This document shows, in pieces, positions 1 through 4,634 of a DNA stretch of 6,273 nucleotides. The notes below the pieces were generated by a model. That model ran no database searches. It saw only the letters and a program-made list of their open reading frames with translations, and had not been told where the DNA came from. This DNA is from Nitrospinota bacterium (GTDB lineage: Bacteria; Nitrospinota; Nitrospinia; JACRGO01): contig JACRGO010000188.1 in the NCBI GenBank assembly GCA_016212295.1, forward strand, positions 1-6,273, read 5' to 3'. The translations under genes and the position numbers were made by a program. Every line of letters begins with the position of its first letter. Position 1 is the first letter of the stretch.

Positions 1-73
1 AACAAAATTTAATTTTAAAACGGTTGAGCTTCAATATTAACGGGAAACCTAACGTATTTTAGAGCTTAACCCC

Positions 74-117
74 AAAAAACGCCTCATAAAAATTCCTTAA
101 CTTAATGGCAGTGAGGC
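74..117 (-). terminator. Possible terminator after the leftward operon
   Basis: Read on the minus strand, a 6-bp stem (positions 117-112 pairing with 86-81, sequence GCCTCA / TGAGGC) is followed at once by G and six T (80-74). It lies about 140 bases past the stop codon of the cyclase gene and points the right way to end that transcript. The loop is long (25 bases) and the stem short, so this is a weak candidate. The stronger hairpins at 104-210 lie just before it on the same transcript and could compete with it. Confidence 0.3.
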
Positions 118-210
118 TCCTGCCTGGGAATGCCGGACCACGAGGCTCAGCCTCGTGCCATTAGGAGGCGGAGCCTCCAGAATCATCACTCCCAGGGAGG
201 ACCCTGGGAG
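104..210. repeat. Cluster of short palindromic repeats
   Basis: Four dyads are packed into about 107 bases. First, 104-118 pairs with 149-162 (14 bp, one bulged base, one G-T pair). Second, CACGAGGC at 139-146 pairs with GCCTCGTG at 150-157 across three bases, so the first two are mutually exclusive. Third, GGAGGC at 164-169 pairs with GCCTCC at 173-178. Fourth, CTCCCAGGG at 189-197 pairs perfectly with CCCTGGGAG at 202-210 around the loop AGGA. The style (GAGGCTC-GCCTC, CCTGGGA) resembles REP-like palindromes that I recall as scattered through many environmental genomes. The cluster lies just past the 3' end of the leftward operon. The rest of 1-257 is AT-rich, with no gene that I can see. 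Confidence 0.7.
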
Positions 211-257
211 CGAGAGGGGGGGTGCTTATGTAAATTCTATTATGAAACTGTTATTAT

Positions 258-1364
258 CTAAACGTCCGGCAGATGGTATACCTGCACAGGCTCTGAAAAA
301 CCCTTCATGGTAAGATCCGAGAATTTTTCAGTCTTGAATTTATCGCCGATTTCCCTTAAAGTGGATGGCGCGATGAGGATGTATCCGCCAGGGGCCTCGG
401 AGCAAAGTCTGGCGGATAGATTAGTAACGTTCCCTATGGCGGCATAGTCAACCCTCTTGTCGTAACCTATCCTCCCAAGGGTGGCTTCGCCCGTGGCGAC
501 GCCGATTCCCACGTGGAGATTATGCCCTCTTTTTTCCCAAACGGGCCTCAACTTTTTAACCGCTTCCCTGAAACTCAAGGCCATGTGGACCGCCTGGGCC
601 GCATGGTCCTGCCTTGGGACAGGGTCTCCCAGAAAAACCATGACCCCGTCTCCAGTAAAACGTTCAAGGGTGGCCTCATGCTCAAAAATTATAGGCCCTA
701 TGGTTTGGTGGTATTCGTCCAGGACGGACATGACCTCTTCCGCTGTGTTCTTGTTGACAAAGGGGGTAAATCCCCGGAGGTCAAGGAACACCACGGTAAT
801 GTTCCTCCTATGGCTCTTCATGATCTCCTCCGGTTCGCCGGACGCGAAGGACTTGATCAATTGCGGTGAAAAGAATTTTTTCAGGAAATTGACCTTTTCC
901 AATTCCTTGGTCTTTTGATCAACCCTCTCCTCCAGGTGGTGATTCAGATCGAAAAGCTCCTGGTTGGCCTTTTTCAGCCTCATCTGGGCGTCCCTGATTC
1001 GCAGCATGGAGCGGACCCGCACCTTCAGGTGAGTGAGCTGAAAGGGCTTGATTATATATTCGTCAGCCCCTATCTCTATCCCCTTAACCAGGGACTCCGT
1101 GTCCTTTGCCGCGGTTATCATGATGACTGGAATATCAGCGGTCTTCGGGGAACCCTTAAGCGCCTTGGTGAACTCGAAACCGTCCATCACCGGCATGTTG
1201 AGATCGGTGAGAATAATGTCCGGGGGGTGGCTGTTCGCGGCCTCCAGCCCTTCCTTTCCGTTGGAGGCCGTATTGACTATGTATCCTTCCTGGGCCAGAT
1301 AGGATTGGATGATGAGGAGATTGTCCTCGCTGTCGTCCACTGCCAGGATTATTTTTTCTTCCAT
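258..1364 (-). CDS. Response regulator with class III adenylate/guanylate cyclase output domain
   Basis: This 368-residue cytoplasmic protein should make a cyclic nucleotide under control of a sensor kinase. Residues 1-120 are a receiver domain: acidic pair D10/D11, phosphoacceptor D54 in a TDLNMP motif, T84 and K106-P107. A helix that looks like a coiled coil (about 123-165) leads into the cyclase domain (about 185-368). Metal-binding D195 (FLDLRGFT) and D239 (FTGDG) are present, as are the transition-state residues N315 and R319 (TNLSARL). The two purine-selecting positions are unusual: R235 where adenylate cyclases have Lys, and A308 where they have Thr or Asp. Whether it makes cAMP or cGMP therefore cannot be read from the sequence. 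The start ATG lies inside the end of the aldo/keto reductase gene (16-base overlap), which suggests translational coupling. MEEKIILAVDDSEDN is a normal receiver N-terminus. No histidine kinase is nearby. Confidence 0.93.
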   Translation of the reverse strand: MEEKIILAVDDSEDNLLIIQSYLAQEGYIVNTASNGKEGLEAANSHPPDIILTDLNMPVMDGFEFTKALKGSPKTADIPVIMITAAKDTESLVKGIEIGADEYIIKPFQLTHLKVRVRSMLRIRDAQMRLKKANQELFDLNHHLEERVDQKTKELEKVNFLKKFFSPQLIKSFASGEPEEIMKSHRRNITVVFLDLRGFTPFVNKNTAEEVMSVLDEYHQTIGPIIFEHEATLERFTGDGVMVFLGDPVPRQDHAAQAVHMALSFREAVKKLRPVWEKRGHNLHVGIGVATGEATLGRIGYDKRVDYAAIGNVTNLSARLCSEAPGGYILIAPSTLREIGDKFKTEKFSDLTMKGFSEPVQVYHLPDV

Positions 1365-2293
1365 AACTTCGCCATTTTGTTTATATCGTCAGCGGATATT
1401 TCCCATCCGATTGATTGCAAATTGTCGGAAACTTGGCCCGCGTTCTTCACTCCGACGATTGCCGTTGTGATTCCTTTTTGATTCAAGAGCCAGTTGATAG
1501 CCAGGTGGTGCGCCTTCTTTCCATACCGGGAAGCGATTTCCTTCAGCCCCTCTACAATTTCCACGTTCCGCTCGAATATCTGGCCTGAGAAATTGCCCAT
1601 CATGCCCTTGCCGCGCCAGTCCTTGAATTTAGTGGACTTGCCATATTTGCCGGTGAGCAGCCCGGACGCCAGCGGAGAATAGGGAATTATACCTATATTT
1701 TTTTCAAGGCAAAAGGGGATGTCCTCCTTTTCGAGGTCGCGCTCCAGAAAATTGTATTTTGATTGAAGGGAGACTACTTCCCCGTATCTCACGGCCTCCT
1801 CCATCTGGACCCTGGAGAAATTGCTCAACCCGATGTGCAGGATTTTCTTTTCTTCCTTGAGTTTCATCAACTCTTCCATTGTCTCCTGAAACGGGACCAC
1901 CGGATCCGGCCAATGGACCTGATAGAGGTCGACATAGTCAGTTTCAAGCCGTTTCAGACTTTCCCCGATTTCAAACCGTATCGACTTCGCTGAGCTGTCC
2001 CTGCGGATCGCTGAAAGAGATTCCTTGTCCCAGCGCAGGCCAAGCTTGGTGGCAAGGACCACTTGGTCCCGCTTGCCCTTCAACGCCTTGGCGATGAGGC
2101 GCTCCGAGCGTCCGAATCCATAGACCGGCGCGGTGTCGAAAAAATTAATCCCCTTGTCAAAGGCCGTTTTGACGGCCCTGGCCGATTCCTGGTCTCCCTC
2201 GGAATCCCAGAATGGAGCGCCGCCTATCCCCCAGGCGCCGAATCCTATTACTGTTACCTCAAGCCCGCTATTGCCTAATTTTCTTTTTTCCAT
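1349..2293 (-). CDS. Aldo/keto reductase
   Basis: This 314-residue soluble NADPH-dependent oxidoreductase of the aldo/keto reductase superfamily is full length for the family. The catalytic tetrad is intact: D53 (FFDTAPVYG), Y58, K83 (LATKLG) and H127 (YQVHWPD). The cofactor-binding C-terminal half shows the PYSPLASGLLTGKY segment at 204-217 and AIVGVKNAGQ at 278-287. The overall pattern is closest, from memory, to the IolS/YhdN-like (AKR11) group, but the substrate cannot be predicted. The start ATG is preceded by a weak AAAGG about 9 bases upstream. That site sits at the foot of the large hairpin separating this gene from ispG. The stop overlaps the start of the cyclase gene, so the two are probably translated together. 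All residues expected for activity are present. Confidence 0.93.
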   Translation of the reverse strand: MEKRKLGNSGLEVTVIGFGAWGIGGAPFWDSEGDQESARAVKTAFDKGINFFDTAPVYGFGRSERLIAKALKGKRDQVVLATKLGLRWDKESLSAIRRDSSAKSIRFEIGESLKRLETDYVDLYQVHWPDPVVPFQETMEELMKLKEEKKILHIGLSNFSRVQMEEAVRYGEVVSLQSKYNFLERDLEKEDIPFCLEKNIGIIPYSPLASGLLTGKYGKSTKFKDWRGKGMMGNFSGQIFERNVEIVEGLKEIASRYGKKAHHLAINWLLNQKGITTAIVGVKNAGQVSDNLQSIGWEISADDINKMAKLWKKK

Positions 2294-2304
2294 TTTTAGA
2301 AGCC

Positions 2305-2389
2305 TTTTTAACCACAGATTGCGCGGATTACACGGATTTTATAAAAAAATAATTTAATCCGTGCAATCCGCGCAATCTGTGGTTAAAAA
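2305..2389. repeat. 34-bp near-perfect inverted repeat between ispG and the reductase gene
   Basis: Arm 2305-2338 pairs with arm 2356-2389 in 33 of 34 positions, with a 17-base AT-only loop. The outer ends read TTAACCACAGATT and AATCTGTGGTTAA. The only mismatch (A2330/C2364) becomes a U-G pair in the minus-strand transcript, so the stem is unbroken in the operon mRNA. It begins 11 bases after the ispG stop and ends 11 bases before the reductase ATG. The stem is followed by A, not T, in both directions, so it is not a typical intrinsic terminator. I recall the motif family AACCACAGATT...CGGATT as a dispersed repeat in many unrelated environmental bacteria. Likely effects are mRNA stability or uneven expression within the operon. 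Confidence 0.9.
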
Positions 2390-2400
2390 AAATTTAGAGT

Positions 2401-3459
2401 TCAACTTTTTGCTATTGAGGTTATTTCCTTCATCAATTCCGAAATAATGTCCTCTTTTTTCACCTTACGGAGCATCTCGCCTTTCCTGTAGAGGACCCCG
2501 ATCCCCTTGCCGCCGCATATAGCCAGGTCGGCTTTCCTGGCTTCGCCCGGCCCGTTCACGGCGCAGCCCATCACGGCTATGTGGAGAGTGGCAGGCACCT
2601 TGGACATGGCCTGCTCCACCTCCCTGGCCAATGATATTACGTCGATTTCCTGCCTGCTGCAAGTGGGACACGAGATAAGGTCAATGCCGCGCTGTCTGAG
2701 TCCGAGGGCCTTCAGAATGCCGAACCCGACCCTCACCTCTTCCACTGGGTCGGCGGAAAGCGAGACCCGAAGCGTGTCACCCAAGCCCTCGGATAGAAGT
2801 ATCCCCAGGCCCACGCTGGACTTGATGGTCCCGGACTCCAACGTGCCCGCCTCGCTTATCCCTATGTGAAATGGATAGTCTACTTCCTTGGCCAGCAAGC
2901 GGTGGGCCTCCAGGGTTTCTGGCACGTCAGACGCCTTGAGGGAAATCTTGATGTCGGAGAATCCCAGGTCCTCCAGGATGCCGATATGCCTCTTGGCGCT
3001 TTCCACCATTGCCGCGGGGACTGATCCCATTTTCTGCTCTAGCCCCTTTTCAAGGGAACCGGCGTTGACTCCTATCCTGATGGGTATGCCGCGGTCCTTG
3101 GCCGCCGCCACAACCATCTCCACCTTTTGCCTGCTCCCTATGTTTCCAGGATTGATCCGCAGGCCGTCCACTCCTCCCTTGATGGATTCCAAGGCAAGCC
3201 GGTGGTCGAAATGGATATCAGCGATCACCGGGATGGATACGCGGGCCTTGATGTCCTTTACTTTTCCGGCGGCCTCAGCGTCCGGCACCGCGATGCGGAC
3301 GATCTCGCAGCCCGCTGACTCAAGGCGGTGTATCTGCTTTATGGTGGCCTCTGCATCCCTGGTGTCCGTATTGGCCATGGACTGGACTGAGATCAGCGCG
3401 TCGCCTCCTATGGCAACGCTTCCAACTTTAATCCGGCGGGTTTTCCTTCTCTGGATCAT
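2401..3459 (-). CDS. ispG: 4-hydroxy-3-methylbut-2-enyl diphosphate synthase (IspG/GcpE)
   Basis: This enzyme of the MEP isoprenoid pathway reductively opens methylerythritol cyclodiphosphate (MEcPP) to HMBPP, using a [4Fe-4S] cluster and electrons from flavodoxin or ferredoxin. The 352-residue protein has the usual two-domain bacterial form: a TIM barrel (about 1-250, with VQSMANTDTRD at 25-35 and DGLRINPGNIG at 98-108) and a C-terminal cluster domain. The cluster ligands C264, C267 (ISCPTC), C299 and E306 (MGCAVNGPGE) are all present. There is no sign of the extra domain of the longer plant-type enzymes. I chose the start at 3459 (MIQRRKTRRIKVGS), which fits the family. The open frame continues to 3636, but those 59 residues would overlap thyX in another frame and look unrelated. 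No good ribosome site is seen. The start is 5 bases after the thyX stop, so coupling to thyX is likely. Confidence 0.96.
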   Translation of the reverse strand: MIQRRKTRRIKVGSVAIGGDALISVQSMANTDTRDAEATIKQIHRLESAGCEIVRIAVPDAEAAGKVKDIKARVSIPVIADIHFDHRLALESIKGGVDGLRINPGNIGSRQKVEMVVAAAKDRGIPIRIGVNAGSLEKGLEQKMGSVPAAMVESAKRHIGILEDLGFSDIKISLKASDVPETLEAHRLLAKEVDYPFHIGISEAGTLESGTIKSSVGLGILLSEGLGDTLRVSLSADPVEEVRVGFGILKALGLRQRGIDLISCPTCSRQEIDVISLAREVEQAMSKVPATLHIAVMGCAVNGPGEARKADLAICGGKGIGVLYRKGEMLRKVKKEDIISELMKEITSIAKS

Positions 3460-3464
3460 TATAG

Positions 3465-4097
3465 TCAAGACTGAATTTTCAGACCGGAGGCGGCTGTGTT
3501 GGCTTCTTCGTTGATTATAAAGTCCTCGAAGACCGTTGGGGCCTTTTCCTTGAGTATTTTCAGCATTTCCATTGCGATCTTCCGGATTTCCCATTGGGCG
3601 GCCTTGGAGCAGCGTTCCTGAAAGATATGCCTCCATTCCCGGAAATTGGCGGATATCACGATTTCGCTCTCCACGCCTTGGGGCAAGACGAACCTGGCAT
3701 CCTCTTTTTTTATCCCCCTAGCTATGAGTTCCTTATAGGTCTCGCGGGATTGCGCCATGAAGCGGCCATAGATTTCGCTTGCCTCCGGGTCCAGGGCCAC
3801 GGCCTCTGGAACCACGAACGAGAAGTCCTCTTCGTTCACGTACCGTTGAGATTGCTGGGAAAAGGAGCAAATGCGGTGGCGCACCATTTGATGGGTGAAC
3901 CCCCTTGAGCCTCCCTTTACCCTGAAGGTGGCGCTGGCATGTTCCAGGACCGAGTGGTGCCCGTTTTTAATGATCATCCGGATGAATTTCCTGTGGCTTT
4001 CATTCGAAATCTTGTCGAATGAAAGATAACAGGTCCTGCCCGCCTCTTCTATGAGGCGTTCCGGATCAGGGGTGATTGAGAGGAGTATTATTTCCAT
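3465..4097 (-). CDS. thyX: Flavin-dependent thymidylate synthase ThyX
   Basis: ThyX converts dUMP to dTMP using methylenetetrahydrofolate, FAD and NADPH, and does not need the ThyA/dihydrofolate reductase couple. The 210-residue protein carries the signature RHRxxSxxxxSxRY as RHRICSFSQQSQRY at 73-86. HHSVLEH at 47-53 matches the conserved HxSxxEH segment. The C-terminal nucleotide-binding region is present: RFVLPQ at 135-140, N151/R153, R162 and AAQWEIR at 166-172. Length and N-terminus (MEIILLSITPDPE) are typical. The start has only a weak GGCGG about 7 bases upstream. It is the first gene of the leftward unit. A promoter candidate lies about 135 bases upstream, and the transcript leader crosses a degenerate CAAAT inverted repeat. 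ispG follows after 5 bases. Confidence 0.96.
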   Translation of the reverse strand: MEIILLSITPDPERLIEEAGRTCYLSFDKISNESHRKFIRMIIKNGHHSVLEHASATFRVKGGSRGFTHQMVRHRICSFSQQSQRYVNEEDFSFVVPEAVALDPEASEIYGRFMAQSRETYKELIARGIKKEDARFVLPQGVESEIVISANFREWRHIFQERCSKAAQWEIRKIAMEMLKILKEKAPTVFEDFIINEEANTAASGLKIQS

Positions 4098-4116
4098 GTT
4101 TGCCGCCAGTTAAAAG

Positions 4117-4222
4117 AAATTTCAAATCTCAAAAAACAAATTTACAAAGAATAAACAAGGAAATGAAATTTTTTCTGGCATTCAGTAATTGTAATTTGTA
4201 ACTTATTTGCTATTTGTCATTT
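4117..4222. repeat. Degenerate CAAAT-type inverted repeat in the thyX leader
   Basis: Positions 4117-4148 consist of CAAAT/CAAA-like words. They pair imperfectly with 4195-4222, which has the reverse words (ATTTG, TTTGTAA), across a spacer of about 46 bases. Written in the same orientation the arms share CAAAT, CAAA and TTACAAA at matching intervals, with one gap and about six mismatches. This looks like a decayed copy of a low-complexity dispersed repeat, not a protein-binding operator. It would fall in the 5' leader of thyX if the promoter at 4232-4260 is real. Confidence 0.5.
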
Positions 4223-4231
4223 AATGTCCTT

Positions 4232-4260
4232 ATTTTACAGTATATTACAGGAGGTAACAA
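4232..4260 (-). promoter_or_regulatory. Sigma-70-like promoter candidate for the thyX operon
   Basis: Read on the minus strand, TTGTTA (4260-4255) and TAAAAT (4237-4232) are separated by exactly 17 bases. They match the -35 consensus at 4 of 6 and the -10 consensus at 5 of 6. Transcription would start near 4225, giving a leader of roughly 128 bases before thyX. The site lies downstream (on the minus strand) of the strong terminator at 4314-4371, so thyX would be shielded from transcription entering from the right. No other arrangement in this AT-rich stretch looked as good, but chance matches are common in such sequence. Confidence 0.4.
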
Positions 4261-4313
4261 GGGAGTGGCTAATGCGCAATGCTAATAAAATCAATATGAT
4301 ATAATGAAAGGCT

Positions 4314-4371
4314 AAAAAAAAGAAGCGTTTCCCCGCGCGAGGAGGGAAAATCATTTTGCGCGGAGAAACGC
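4314..4371 (-). terminator. Strong intrinsic terminator, minus strand, with no obvious gene before it
   Basis: Arm 4325-4338 (GCGTTTCCCCGCGC) pairs with 4358-4371 in 13 of 14 positions around a 19-base loop. On the minus strand the stem is followed directly by TTCTTTTTTTT (4324-4314), the classic intrinsic terminator form. The one mismatch (C4332/A4364) becomes a G-U pair in minus-strand RNA, which supports that direction. There is no T tract on the plus-strand side. No convincing gene lies to its right on the minus strand: it stands between the divergent thyX and HD-GYP genes. It may end a small RNA, block antisense transcription from the HD-GYP gene, or act as an attenuator if the thyX transcript really starts further right. 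Confidence 0.8.
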
Positions 4372-4514
4372 CCTTTAAAGAAGAAAAGAGAAAAAATGCG
4401 GGGATGTTACTGTTTTTGACATGGAAGGGAAAAAATAGTTCCCAAAATTTTCCACCTTTTAAAAAATTCAGGAATAGGGTAATATTGAACATCCAACATC
4501 GAAGAAGTTGGTGC

Positions 4515-4584
4515 GTCATGAGGCATGCGTTGTGAGGCATGGGCCCATGACGCATGGCGCATGACTCATGGCGCATGACTCATT
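4515..4584. repeat. Five-copy ~14-bp tandem repeat upstream of the HD-GYP gene
   Basis: The ten-base core ATGA(G/C)(G/T)CATG recurs at 4518, 4532, 4547, 4561 and 4575, that is at steps of 14, 15, 14 and 14 bases. The last two full units share GCGCATGACTCAT exactly (4557-4569 and 4571-4583). The first two share TGAGGCATG. The units are themselves nearly palindromic (ATGACTCAT around a central base). A 9-bp inverted match also links TGCGTCATG at 4512-4520 with CATGACGCA at 4546-4554. The array ends 50 bases before the start codon of the HD-GYP gene. Confidence 0.85.
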
Positions 4585-4618
4585 TCGACGTTAGATATTA
4601 ATTCTTTAAAATCCACCC

Positions 4619-4624
4619 GGAGGA
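4619..4624 (+). promoter_or_regulatory. Ribosome binding site of the HD-GYP gene
   Basis: GGAGGA lies 10 bases before the ATG at 4635. It is the best Shine-Dalgarno match in the window and fixes that start. The other four genes have weak or no matches and seem to depend on coupling or leader structure. Confidence 0.8.
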
Positions 4625-4634
4625 CTATAAGTTC

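Larger units (their letters stand above)
4372..4634. other. Non-coding divergent region upstream of the HD-GYP gene
   Basis: No gene is supported here. It holds a purine/AT-rich stretch (4374-4480), a short 7-base-period repeat (AACATC at 4488-4493 and 4495-4500) with a small CCAAC/GTTGG hairpin at 4493-4511, the tandem array at 4515-4584, and an AT-rich segment before the ribosome site at 4619-4624. An open frame on the minus strand (4235-4576) crosses all of this and the terminator. It has a low-complexity Met/His-rich start derived from the tandem array, so I do not call it a gene. Confidence 0.6.

Noticed and set aside
2305-2389. Intrinsic terminator between ispG and the reductase gene
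   Set aside because: The stem is strong but is followed by A tracts on both strands, not T, and no separate promoter was found for the downstream genes.
2888-3514. A 208-residue plus-strand open frame opposite ispG and thyX
   Set aside because: It is antisense to two clearly recognised genes and its translation looks like a frame shadow. The same applies to 915-1481 opposite the cyclase gene and to 4947-5684 (minus) opposite the HD-GYP gene.
3460-3636. A 59-residue N-terminal extension of IspG
   Set aside because: It overlaps thyX in another frame, shows no IspG-like sequence, and the family N-terminus begins at the internal ATG at 3459.
4261-4303. Tiny plus-strand gene (ATG at 4272-4274 after GGGAG, about ten codons)
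   Set aside because: It is too short to support, has no conserved features, and lies over the proposed thyX promoter region.
4235-4576. A 113-residue minus-strand open frame
   Set aside because: It starts in the tandem array, which gives its Met/His-rich beginning, runs through a strong terminator, has no ribosome site and resembles no family I know.
4515-4584. CRISPR array
   Set aside because: The units are 14 bases long and directly adjacent with no spacers, and no cas genes are present.
4584-4612. Promoter for the HD-GYP gene (TTCGAC, 17 bases, TAAAAT)
   Set aside because: The -35 match is poor, and the start of transcription would fall on the ribosome binding site. I could not name a better promoter for this gene.
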